Assembly: GCA_018303805.1 (NCBI GenBank)
Contig: JAGVXL010000001.1
Location: forward strand, 369,528-433,527
DNA length: 64,000 bases
Source: Candidatus Pacearchaeota archaeon
GTDB lineage: Archaea > Nanobdellota > Nanobdellia > Pacearchaeales > DTIR01
Direction: 5' to 3'
Made by a program: the position numbers and the translations under genes. The first letter of the stretch is position 1. Every line of letters begins with the position of its first letter. Shown here in pieces: positions 30,831-40,147 of the stretch. The notes beneath the pieces are model-generated. The model was given only the letters and a program-made list of their open reading frames with translations. It was not told the DNA's origin and searched no databases.

Positions 30831-31862
30831 ATGAAGATAAGGATAGGTAATAAATTTGTAGGAGAAAATGAACCCTGCTATATCATAGCCGAGGTAGCGA
30901 GGACTTATGAAAATAATATCAAAAAAGCCGAAAGAATGATTAAAATAGCAGCTGAATGCGAAGTTGATGCTATAAAGATACAATCTATCAAAGCAGAAGA
31001 TTTACTGGTGTATAATAAAAATACTGCAGACTACTACAAAAAAGTAGAAAGATTAGAAAGAAGTTTTGAAGAGCATAAGCAGCTTGCGGATACAGCTAAA
31101 AAGCATGGAGTAGAGTTTGTATCAACTCCAGAGAGCATTGAAATGGTTGATCTTTTAGAAAAAGTGGGAGTTAATGCATATAAAGTGGCTTCCTTAGATT
31201 GTGTTTATTATGATTTATTAAAGCATATTGCTTCAAAGAAGAAACCAATTTTATTATCAACCGGGATGGCTGATTTTAACGAAATAGAGGAAGCAATTAA
31301 GATTATTAAATATGCTGGGAATAATGATGTAATTCCGTTGCATTGCGTTTCTTTATATCCTACAAAACTGGAGAACCTAAATTTAAGTAATATCACCTTA
31401 TTAAAGGAAAAATTTGGTTTAATAACTGGTTTTTCAGACCATAGTAAAGGCTACCTTGCATCTTTATGTGCTGTTGCTCTTGGTGCAAAAGTTATTGAAA
31501 AGCATTTTAAAATAGATGAAGGAAAAAATAGTGAATGGGATATTGATTATGATGTTGCAATTAACCCAAAGGAATTAAAAGAGATGGTAAATGGGATAAG
31601 AAAAATTGAAAAAATCATTGGATATAAGCAAGAAAAGGTAGGTGAAGAGGAAAAAGAAAGACAAATTTTAAGGAGAAGGAAGATTGTCGCTATAAAAAAT
31701 TTAAAGAAAGGTACAACTATAACAAAAGAACTCGTTACATGTAAGCAGAATTTAGAAACAAAGGGCATAGATTCCAGCAGGCTAGATAAAATTATAGGTA
31801 AAAAATTAAATAAAGATAAAAAGAAGGATGATGTTATTGAACTTCAGGATATAGAAATCTAA
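30831..31862 (+). CDS. neuB: N-acetylneuraminate synthase family with SAF-like C-terminus
   Basis: CYIIAEVARTYENNIKKAERMI, DAIKIQSIKAEDL, GFSDHSKGYLASLCAVALGAKVIEKHF. Confidence 0.92.
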   Translation: MKIRIGNKFVGENEPCYIIAEVARTYENNIKKAERMIKIAAECEVDAIKIQSIKAEDLLVYNKNTADYYKKVERLERSFEEHKQLADTAKKHGVEFVSTPESIEMVDLLEKVGVNAYKVASLDCVYYDLLKHIASKKKPILLSTGMADFNEIEEAIKIIKYAGNNDVIPLHCVSLYPTKLENLNLSNITLLKEKFGLITGFSDHSKGYLASLCAVALGAKVIEKHFKIDEGKNSEWDIDYDVAINPKELKEMVNGIRKIEKIIGYKQEKVGEEEKERQILRRRKIVAIKNLKKGTTITKELVTCKQNLETKGIDSSRLDKIIGKKLNKDKKKDDVIELQDIEI

Positions 31863-31864
31863 AA

Positions 31865-32812
31865 ATGAAGAAAGTGAAAGTACTTGTTACTGGTGGTGGA
31901 GGAGAAGGCGCGATAGGGCTAATACGCATTTTAAAAGAGCTCGGAGCAGAAGTTTTCTCTTGTGATATTACTGAATTTGCAAGTGGATTATACTTAGCTG
32001 ATAAATGGTTTATAGTGCCGAAGGCAAAAGAAAAGCAAGTTTTTGTAAAAGAAATTGAAAGAATAGTTAAAGAAAATAAAATAAATGTTATATTATGCAT
32101 GGTTCATGATGAGCTGTCTATTTTTGCTTCTTTAAAAGAGGAGTTCAAAAAAAGATTGAATTGTGATATTATAACTTCTCCTACAAGAACCATTGAGGTT
32201 TGCAACGACAAAGTAAAAACGATTAATGCTTTAAAACTAATAGTTCCTTGCCCTGAAATATATGAGGATAAGATAAATTATCCATGTTTTATCAAACTGA
32301 GGAGTTCAAGTGGTACCAAAAATGCTTTTATTGTAAACGATGTAGATGAGTTAAATGTTGTTCTTATGTCATTAAAGAAAAAAAATATTGGGAGAGATGA
32401 TTTGATTATACAAGAATACTTGCCTGGAAAGGAATATACTGTAGATGTTTTGTGTGATTTTAATGGAAATCTTATTGTTGCTGTTCCTAGACAAAGAATA
32501 TTGGTAAAGGGAGGCATATGTGTTATAGGCAAAACAGAAAAGAACAAGGGGATTATAGATTACGTAAAAAAGATAACCGAAGAATTAAGCTTTTTTGGAC
32601 CAATAAATATACAATTTAAGGAAGATTCTGATGGAATGCCAAAACTTCTTGAAATAAACCCAAGGTTTTCTGGTGGATTGATGATAACTTTGCTGAGCGG
32701 AGTTAATACCTTAGAGTTTTTGCTTAAATTGCTATATAACGAAAAACTTGATAAAAGCGAACTTGAATGGGAGGAAAAGACAGTTTTTAGACATCTTACC
32801 GAGGTAGTTTAA
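31865..32812 (+). CDS. ATP-grasp ligase
   Basis: VLVTGGGGEGAIGLIRILKEL; IQEYLPGKEYTVDVLCD; LLEINPRFSGGL. Confidence 0.85.
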   Translation: MKKVKVLVTGGGGEGAIGLIRILKELGAEVFSCDITEFASGLYLADKWFIVPKAKEKQVFVKEIERIVKENKINVILCMVHDELSIFASLKEEFKKRLNCDIITSPTRTIEVCNDKVKTINALKLIVPCPEIYEDKINYPCFIKLRSSSGTKNAFIVNDVDELNVVLMSLKKKNIGRDDLIIQEYLPGKEYTVDVLCDFNGNLIVAVPRQRILVKGGICVIGKTEKNKGIIDYVKKITEELSFFGPINIQFKEDSDGMPKLLEINPRFSGGLMITLLSGVNTLEFLLKLLYNEKLDKSELEWEEKTVFRHLTEVV

Positions 32813-32815
32813 AAA

Positions 32816-33355
32816 ATGAAGGATGCTGTTATTGTGCTCTCCCACAAAATTGACAAAAGGGGTAGATTAAGCGAGGAATATAAAAAACGTTTAGACAAGG
32901 GGATTGAATTAGTTGTAAGAAAAAAAGCAGAATATATCATATTGTGTGGCGAAAAAGCCGATAAAGATGTAAAAAAATATGTTATTGATAAAGGTATTCA
33001 AGCTGATAAAATTCTTTTCCAAACAACATCAAAAGATACAATAGGTGAAGCCTTTTTCACTAAGAAACAAATTTTAATTCAGAAAAATTTAAGGAATATT
33101 ATAGTAGTATCAAGTGGTTATCATATTCGTTATAGGGCCGGATTAATTTTTGATTTCATCTTAGGTAAAAATTTTAATATTGAGTATGTAGGTGTTAGAT
33201 CCAGTAAATTAAATAATGTTAAAGTTATAGAAGATCAGATGAATAGCTTAGTAGCATTTCTTAAAAGTTGGGGGGATATTTCTGCCGGAGATGATGAAGA
33301 AATAGAAAAAACAATTTTAAAGAATCATGATTTATATAAAAATCAAGATTTATGA
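32816..33355 (+). CDS. YdcF-like (DUF218) protein
   Basis: DAVIVLSHKIDKRGRLSEEYKKRLDKGIEL; ILCGEKADKDVKKYVIDKG; VVSSGYHIRYRAGLIF. Confidence 0.7.
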   Translation: MKDAVIVLSHKIDKRGRLSEEYKKRLDKGIELVVRKKAEYIILCGEKADKDVKKYVIDKGIQADKILFQTTSKDTIGEAFFTKKQILIQKNLRNIIVVSSGYHIRYRAGLIFDFILGKNFNIEYVGVRSSKLNNVKVIEDQMNSLVAFLKSWGDISAGDDEEIEKTILKNHDLYKNQDL

Positions 33356-33400
33356 TTTTTGGGTTCATAAGCTTTTTAAATTTAATCAGGAGTGATTCTT

Positions 33401-34048
33401 ATGGGTAAAATGAATGTACTAGCAATCGGAGCACACTTTGATGATATAGAATGTGGTTGTGGTGGAACTATAGCAAAGCATATTCTTGCAGGAGATGATG
33501 TTACAATGCTAGTTGTAAGTGATAGTGCTTATTTTGATAGAATCTTAAAACATGGTAGAACCAAGGAGCAGGCCTTGCGTGAAGGAAATGAGGGAGCCAA
33601 AATTCTTGGTGTCAAGAATCTCAAATGTTTAGAGTATAAGGGCAGAGTATTTGAGGTTTCTCTTAAATTAGTAGAAGACTTAGAGGCCATAATCAGGGAG
33701 CTTAAAATAGATACTGTTTATACACATTGGATTCATGATGTCCACCAGGATCATTCAACAATCAGTAGAGCAACATTAACTGCTGCAAGATATGTTCCTA
33801 GATTATTAATGTATCAAAGTAATTGGTATATCCCAGCAAAGATCTTTAATGGAAATTTTTATGTAGATATAAGTGATGTAATAAATAAAAAAATCGAGGC
33901 AATAAAAGCCCACCTATCAGAATATAAGAGGAAGGGTGAAGAGAAATGGATAGATTTTATTATTACACAAAATCATGCCGAAGGAGTAAAGCTTGGCAAA
34001 CAATATGCCGAAGTATTTGAGATCGTTAGATACTTAAAAGAAAATTAA
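33401..34048 (+). CDS. PIG-L family deacetylase
   Basis: VLAIGAHFDDIECGCGGT; WIHDVHQDH; GGAG-like ribosome-binding site before ATG at 33401. Confidence 0.92.
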   Translation: MGKMNVLAIGAHFDDIECGCGGTIAKHILAGDDVTMLVVSDSAYFDRILKHGRTKEQALREGNEGAKILGVKNLKCLEYKGRVFEVSLKLVEDLEAIIRELKIDTVYTHWIHDVHQDHSTISRATLTAARYVPRLLMYQSNWYIPAKIFNGNFYVDISDVINKKIEAIKAHLSEYKRKGEEKWIDFIITQNHAEGVKLGKQYAEVFEIVRYLKEN

Positions 34049-34071
34049 TTCTTTTTTCCACCTTAATTAAG

Positions 34072-35538
34072 ATGAAAATTTTATTAATAAACCCGCCAAT
34101 AAGAACAACCGACCCGCCAATAGATTTTCCTTCTGGTTTAGGTTATATTGCTGCAATGCTCCTAAGGGAAGATTATGATGTAAAGGTTTTGGATATAAAT
34201 GGTCATCGATACGATAGAGAGACAGTTTTAAAATTTTTGAATAAATATCTTATTGAAGAGAAGATTGATAGTATTGGGATAGGCTGTTTGATCACCTGCT
34301 ATAACTATGTTAAATGGTTGATAAAAAAGATAAGAGAGATAAAACCTGAAACAAAGATTATAGTTGGCGGTGGCCTCGGTAGTTCTATACCTAAGATAGT
34401 GATAGAAAAACTCGGAGCAGATATTGCAGTTATAGGTGAAGGAGAACATACTATAATAAACTTAATAAAAAATTTTGAAAGCGGGGGTAGTTTAAATAAA
34501 GAACTCAAGAAGTTAGATGGAATATGTTTTGAAAATAAAGGGAAGGTAGTAATAAAAAAACCAATAAGTTTCATCAAAAATCTTGATGAGCTTCCGTTTC
34601 CTGCATGGCACCTTTTCCCAATGCATATTTATCTTAAAAATTTGTGGGGGGAAATGAAGAATATGGGAATTAATTCTAATAGCAGCATAAATATAGTTTG
34701 CGGCAGGGGCTGCCCGTATAATTGCACTTATTGTTATGACCCTCTGGGCCATTTTAGGAGAATACGCTCTGTAGATAATGTCTTAAAAGAAATGAAAACT
34801 CTAAAAGATGAATACAACATTGATTTCGTATTCTTTGGCGACCCTATATTCATGACCAGTAAACAGTGGGTAAATGAACTTTGCGATAAGATGATAAAAC
34901 AAAAAATGGGGATTATATGGGCTTCTGCAGGAAGAGTAAATTTAGTTGATGAAGAATTGGTTAAAAAAATGAAAAGAGCCGGATGTATTGCAATAAATTT
35001 TGGTATAGAATCGGGCAGCCAAAGAATATTGAACATGATAAAGAAGGGTGTAACGGTTGAACAAGCTTCTCAGGCAATTAAATTAACAAGAAAAATTGGC
35101 ATGCCTGATTGGATGAGCTTTATGATAGGCTTCCCAGAAGAAACAAAGGAGGACATAGAAGAAACAATAAAATTTTGTATAGATAATGATATCCATCTTG
35201 TAAGCATATTTTTTGTAACTCCTTACCCTGGCACTGCCTTATATGAACAGGTAAAAAGCAAGGGTCTGATAAAAAATGAGGAAGAATATATCAGCCAATT
35301 AGGAGATGCAACAGAACTGACAATAAATCTTACAAAATGGAACGATGATGAACTCAAAGCATTAAGAGAGTACATTATTCATAAGGTAAGGAAAGCTTAT
35401 TTCAAAAAACACAAAGATGAATATTTTTCATGGCTAATCAAAAAACAGAGATGGTATTTGAATTATATCAAAGTGCATGGTTTGCATGCTTTCCTAGATG
35501 AAGCAAGGAAAAAAGTTACAAGCATCATTCTGACATAA
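34072..35538 (+). CDS. B12-binding-domain radical SAM protein
   Basis: IVGGGLGSSIPKIVIEKLGADIAVIGEGE; GRGCPYNCTYC. Confidence 0.92.
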   Translation: MKILLINPPIRTTDPPIDFPSGLGYIAAMLLREDYDVKVLDINGHRYDRETVLKFLNKYLIEEKIDSIGIGCLITCYNYVKWLIKKIREIKPETKIIVGGGLGSSIPKIVIEKLGADIAVIGEGEHTIINLIKNFESGGSLNKELKKLDGICFENKGKVVIKKPISFIKNLDELPFPAWHLFPMHIYLKNLWGEMKNMGINSNSSINIVCGRGCPYNCTYCYDPLGHFRRIRSVDNVLKEMKTLKDEYNIDFVFFGDPIFMTSKQWVNELCDKMIKQKMGIIWASAGRVNLVDEELVKKMKRAGCIAINFGIESGSQRILNMIKKGVTVEQASQAIKLTRKIGMPDWMSFMIGFPEETKEDIEETIKFCIDNDIHLVSIFFVTPYPGTALYEQVKSKGLIKNEEEYISQLGDATELTINLTKWNDDELKALREYIIHKVRKAYFKKHKDEYFSWLIKKQRWYLNYIKVHGLHAFLDEARKKVTSIILT

Positions 35539-35556
35539 GTTTTAATTAATCTTTAT

Positions 35557-36498
35557 TCATGTTTTATACCATTCAATTGTTCTTTTTAGACCTTCTTCCA
35601 AACTCACTTCTGGCTGCCAGCCAAGCATTTTTTTTGCCTTGGTTATATCTGGGCATCTCCTTTGAGGATCATCTGGGGGTAAAGGACAAAAAACTAAATT
35701 TGAAGAAGAATGGGTTAGTTTTTTTATGATTTTTGCAATTTCTAAGACAGTCTTCTCAAGAGGATTCCCTAAATTTATCACTTCGCCTGCAAGATTCTTT
35801 GAAAACATGAGATACATCAAACCTTTAACTAAATCTGAGACATAGCATAAGCTTCTTGTCTGCTTTCCAGAGCCGTAAATTGTTATCGGTTTTCCTTCTA
35901 ATGCCTGATTAATGAAATTGGGTATGACCCTGCCATCATCTTTTTTATTTCTCTCCCCATATGTATTAAATATCCTTGCTATCCTTATGTCCGTGCTATA
36001 CATCTTAACATGTGCTATACCTAATGCCTCACCAAATCTTTTGCCTTCATCATAGCAACTTCTAGCTCCGATAGGATTTACATTTCCCCAGTAAGTTTCT
36101 GGCTGGGGGCTTATTGCAGGGCTCCCATAAACTTCTGAAGTTGAGGTAAACAGGAATCTTGCATTATTCTTCCTTGCAAGTTCAAGTAGGTTCAATGTTC
36201 CAGCAGAATTAACAAGTAAGGTTTTTATTGGGTCTCTCTGTTCATCTGGTACAGAAGCTGGACTTGCTAAATGAAAAACATAATCCAGCTTGCCAAAATC
36301 TTTTTTTATGGGCTCAATTACATCATGCAAAAGAAATTCAAAATTTTTATCCTTCTTCAAATGTGTGATATTCTCTTTAGTGCCTGTATACAGATTATCT
36401 ACGCATATAACCCGATAATTCTGTTTGAGCAGTTCTTCACATAACCAGGAGCCTATAAATCCCGCTCCGCCAGTAACTAAAACCTTCTTATTTTGCAT
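35557..36498 (-). CDS. NAD-dependent sugar-nucleotide epimerase/dehydratase (UDP-glucuronate decarboxylase-like)
   Basis: VLVTGGAGFIGSWLCEEL; SEVYGSPAISPQPETYWGNVNPIGARSCYDEGKRFGEAL. Confidence 0.88.
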   Translation of the reverse strand: MQNKKVLVTGGAGFIGSWLCEELLKQNYRVICVDNLYTGTKENITHLKKDKNFEFLLHDVIEPIKKDFGKLDYVFHLASPASVPDEQRDPIKTLLVNSAGTLNLLELARKNNARFLFTSTSEVYGSPAISPQPETYWGNVNPIGARSCYDEGKRFGEALGIAHVKMYSTDIRIARIFNTYGERNKKDDGRVIPNFINQALEGKPITIYGSGKQTRSLCYVSDLVKGLMYLMFSKNLAGEVINLGNPLEKTVLEIAKIIKKLTHSSSNLVFCPLPPDDPQRRCPDITKAKKMLGWQPEVSLEEGLKRTIEWYKT

Positions 36499-36546
36499 TT
36501 TACCCCTAATTATATTTGATTTGGTATTTAAAACTTTTGAAGTTTT

Positions 36547-38130
36547 CTATTGATTTTCTAAATGAACTGAAATTTTGAATTTATTAAGCATCAATCTTAA
36601 TATTTCAAAATCCTCTTTCTTAAAACCATTAAACAGGAAAAGTAAGCCAATATAAACAAGTACGAAAAGTAAGCCCATCAACAGCAGTATAAAAATATTC
36701 GTTGGAAAAAATCCTACCTTGGTAATATAATATGCAACCACTATTGCCATCAGCCCTACTAAAAAGACATTTAAAAAAGACTTGTCAAAGGGGTATGTTT
36801 TTACTTTTTTATAGCCGAGAAAGGTAAAGAAAATAAAGCCGATAACAAAAGAAGTAGAAGTTGCAGTTGCCGCTCCTATCACTCCATATAATGGAACCAG
36901 AATCAAATTAAGAAGGATATTGCTGCCAGCAAAGATACATGTAGTCACAAAAACAATTTTTGTTTTTTTTGCCATGCTAAGGATATTGCTGCTGGTATAA
37001 CTCATAGAATAAAGCAGATAACCTGCAGAAAGGATTGCTAGTGGAATTACAGAGGAAGTATACCCCCCCCCAAAAAGAATCGGTATAATCTGTTTAGAGA
37101 AGAAAAATAGAATGAGGAATACTGGAAAGTTAACCAGAAAAATCCACCTTGAAACTGTCTTGTAAAGTTTCTTGACTTTTTCATGTTTTTTCTTGCTGTA
37201 AAAGTCTGTAATAATAGGCAAAAAGAGCGAGATGAGAGCAGTTGGCAATATAAACATCAGGGCGGCAGTAGAATGCGCAGCACTGTATATCCCCACCTCT
37301 GCAGCAGTTCTAAAATAACCGAGCATTAATGTATCTACCCAAACTATAACAAAAACTAAAACACTGGTAAGAAGCAGGGGAATTGAATAATGCACCAATT
37401 CTTTTGTGTAATACCTTGCTTTTATTTTTGTCTTAAATAAAGGAAAAACCCTCTTCTCAAGCAGGAAAAATCCGATAATACAAATAAGAACTGCAGATAC
37501 TAAATAAGCATAAGACGCGCCTATAACCCCAAAACCAAGATAAATAAGCAGCAAGGTTGCAAGCAATCTGGTTGCTTTCTCAGTAATCTCGCTCAATCCC
37601 ACCTGATAATCTACCCTTTGAAATCCCCTAAAGCAAGAAAGAAAAATCGTCCCTATTGCTGCAAAAGGAACCATAAATGCAAAAATTCTCAATATAGGAA
37701 TAAGCTGTGTGTTATGAAAGAAAAAAGTTGCAATCTGTGGTGAAAATGAAAATACTATCAAAGCAAGAAATATGCTTAAAGGGAGACATATTTTCAGGGC
37801 GGAAATTATCGTGCCTTTCACTCTTGGCTTGTCTTTCTTGCCTTGATAATAAGCAATATAGCGTAATACGCCGTTATCCAAACCCAAAAGGGACAAAGTC
37901 ACAACAAGTGAAACAATTGAAAAGCCCAAATTAAGCAATCCAAACTGCTCTGCCCCAAGCCTTGCAACAAGAATAGTGTAAAAATAGCCTATTGCCTTGC
38001 CGATAATCATGCCAAGAAAAACTATTCCTGCCCCTTTGACTATTTTCGTAAGGGAGTGGTTTATCTCTTCTGATTCGGCAATCCTCTTCTTGAGTTTACT
38101 AACTATCCTCCCTGCTTTATTTTTGCTCAT
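36547..38130 (-). CDS. Polysaccharide flippase (Wzx/MOP superfamily)
   Basis: Multi-TM, KGAGIVFLGMIIGKAIGYFYTILVARLGAEQFGLLNLGFSIV. Confidence 0.9.
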   Translation of the reverse strand: MSKNKAGRIVSKLKKRIAESEEINHSLTKIVKGAGIVFLGMIIGKAIGYFYTILVARLGAEQFGLLNLGFSIVSLVVTLSLLGLDNGVLRYIAYYQGKKDKPRVKGTIISALKICLPLSIFLALIVFSFSPQIATFFFHNTQLIPILRIFAFMVPFAAIGTIFLSCFRGFQRVDYQVGLSEITEKATRLLATLLLIYLGFGVIGASYAYLVSAVLICIIGFFLLEKRVFPLFKTKIKARYYTKELVHYSIPLLLTSVLVFVIVWVDTLMLGYFRTAAEVGIYSAAHSTAALMFILPTALISLFLPIITDFYSKKKHEKVKKLYKTVSRWIFLVNFPVFLILFFFSKQIIPILFGGGYTSSVIPLAILSAGYLLYSMSYTSSNILSMAKKTKIVFVTTCIFAGSNILLNLILVPLYGVIGAATATSTSFVIGFIFFTFLGYKKVKTYPFDKSFLNVFLVGLMAIVVAYYITKVGFFPTNIFILLLMGLLFVLVYIGLLFLFNGFKKEDFEILRLMLNKFKISVHLENQ

Positions 38131-38137
38131 CTATCCA

Positions 38138-38179
38138 AAAAATTTCCAGCCCTTTAAATTACTTATGGATGATAAGAAA
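38138..38179. repeat. 42-bp perfect direct repeat, copy 1 (contains flippase TATA-like promoter)
   Basis: aaaaatttccagccctttaaattacttatggatgataagaaa, identical at 40027-40068. Confidence 0.95.
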
Positions 38180-38184
38180 AAAAT

Positions 38185-39450
38185 TTATCGGGAAGTTTCG
38201 AGCAGCCATTTCCAAACAGGGAGAACTTTTATTAATTTCCCACTTGTTTCTAATTTGTCTTCTTGGTTGTAGGTCAATATTAATCCTTCCTTCAGCTTAA
38301 ACTTATTTAATGCTTCAATTAAGCCGTTTATTTCCCTTTCTTTCGTTTCTTCGTTGAAATCAAAACAAACTTGGATAGCATTAGTGATCTTCTCTTTTTC
38401 TTTAACAACAAAATCACATTCTTTCTTCTCCTGAAAGTAGAATATGTCTTTATATTTTCTTCTCAATGCCAGAAATACCAGATTTTCAAGCATTTTCCCG
38501 CTGTCTTTTGAGAATGATGCGGAGTTGCTATTTGAGAATCCATTGTCTACTGAGTAAGCTTTCTTTGGATTTACCTGCTGTTGCTTGAAAGAATAGCTGA
38601 AACTGGGCACGCTAAAGACCAGATAAGCATCTTCAAAAAATGAAACATAATCAATTACACTCTGGACTGCCTTAATATCAAACATTTTCTTTATTGAATT
38701 ATAAGAAAACTCCTTTCCAACATTGCTAATCAAAAAAACTGCTATTTTGTTTAATATACCCGTGTTCTTTATATTAAACCTGACTGCAATGTCCTTCATA
38801 ACAATGTCAGATAACAACTCATGCAAGATTGTTGGATTTTCTTTTTTGAGAAACTCTGGAAATCCCCCCTTGTAGAGATACTCTCTAAATGAATTTAAAG
38901 AGCCATCAAGCTTTTTCATGTCAAGAAATTCCTTGAAGGAAAAAGGGAACATCTCTGCTTGGATATGCCTTCCGGTTAATTTTGTCCCCATTTCCCTGCT
39001 TAATATAGAGGCATTGGAGCCAGTTATAACTACCTTCTCTTTTTTATCAGCCAGATATCTTATAAACTTCTCCCATTTAGGGATGTTCTGTATTTCATCA
39101 AAAAAATAAACCCCTCCCCCGCCATAAATTTCTTTCATAATAACCTCAATTTTATTAAAGTCTGCCAGATCAAATCCTTCCAAACGGGGGTCTTCAAGAT
39201 TAAGGTAATACGCTTTCTTCTGCTTTCCTATAAGCTGATTCAGGAAAGTGCTTTTGCCGCACCTTCTTACACCGGTAATTATCAAAGCAAAAGAGTCTAA
39301 AATAGCCACTTCATTCTCCTCCTCTCTGGGGGTGCCAATTTCAAACTTATTCAGGGCTTCCCTCTGCAAGATTATAACCTCTCTGAGTGTTTCTTTAGTT
39401 ATCATCCTTATTACAGCAGGATTCCAATATTTAAATCTTTCTATTAACAA
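38185..39450 (-). CDS. AAA+ ATPase with C-terminal DUF4143 domain
   Basis: ITGVRRCGKSTFLNQLIG Walker A, VYFFDEIQNI Walker B, ECDFVVKEKEKITNAIQVCFD. Confidence 0.9.
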   Translation of the reverse strand: MLIERFKYWNPAVIRMITKETLREVIILQREALNKFEIGTPREEENEVAILDSFALIITGVRRCGKSTFLNQLIGKQKKAYYLNLEDPRLEGFDLADFNKIEVIMKEIYGGGGVYFFDEIQNIPKWEKFIRYLADKKEKVVITGSNASILSREMGTKLTGRHIQAEMFPFSFKEFLDMKKLDGSLNSFREYLYKGGFPEFLKKENPTILHELLSDIVMKDIAVRFNIKNTGILNKIAVFLISNVGKEFSYNSIKKMFDIKAVQSVIDYVSFFEDAYLVFSVPSFSYSFKQQQVNPKKAYSVDNGFSNSNSASFSKDSGKMLENLVFLALRRKYKDIFYFQEKKECDFVVKEKEKITNAIQVCFDFNEETKEREINGLIEALNKFKLKEGLILTYNQEDKLETSGKLIKVLPVWKWLLETSR

Positions 39451-39701
39451 TAGAAACTAGTTTCTATTAGGAATATAAAACAAGAAACAAATATACTGAC
39501 AATCGCTTGATTGTATATTAGTGTGATGTCGCTTATTATCCCTTTATTTATCTTGTATAATACCTTACCCAATATAAATATTTTGTACATAGTTTGTACT
39601 ACTTCTTGTTTTTTATCTTTCTAAACTTTAGTACTCTATAGCTTTTAGGGCTGGAAAGAGCGGTATATTTGGGTATATAAACTGGGATTTATCCTTTATT
39701 T

Positions 39702-40020
39702 TTCATGCTTTTCTTCGGTCATCCTTATTGCATCATTTTCACAAGTTGCATAACAACTTCCGCAACCAGAGCAAAGAGAAGTATTAACTTCTGCTTTAGA
39801 ACTAGATTTTTTTAATGCCCTTTATCCTTTCTTCTACTTCATAATCATCTATTAGAACAAGCAAATTGCTGCATTTTAATTCTTTGTTTGCCTTGAGCAA
39901 TGCTTTAACTTCCCTTTTTTGGTATCAGAATCTTCTATATTATAACATACTTTTATTGGCTGCTTAACTTTAAAGCCTTGTTTAACAACAAAATCAACTT
40001 CCTTTTGCCTTCTCGCTCAT
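39702..40020 (-). pseudogene. Decayed, truncated DUF4143-ATPase paralogue C-terminus with ferredoxin-like 4Fe-4S tail
   Basis: Reverse strand with two A-tract frameshifts: EVDFVVKQGFKVKQPIKVCYNIEDSDTKKREVKALLKANKELKCSNLLVLIDDYEVEERIKGIKK / KSSSKAEVNTSLCSGCGSCYATCENDAIRMTEEKHEK*. Confidence 0.75.
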
Positions 40021-40026
40021 TCAGGC

Positions 40027-40068
40027 AAAAATTTCCAGCCCTTTAAATTACTTATGGATGATAAGAAA
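40027..40068. repeat. 42-bp perfect direct repeat, copy 2
   Basis: Identical to 38138-38179. Confidence 0.95.
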
Positions 40069-40147
40069 TCTAACTGCTTCCTAAATTTGATGTAATTCTT
40101 CTTCACAAGATTTATAATTTCTCAACAGGATTAAGCCCTATAAACAG

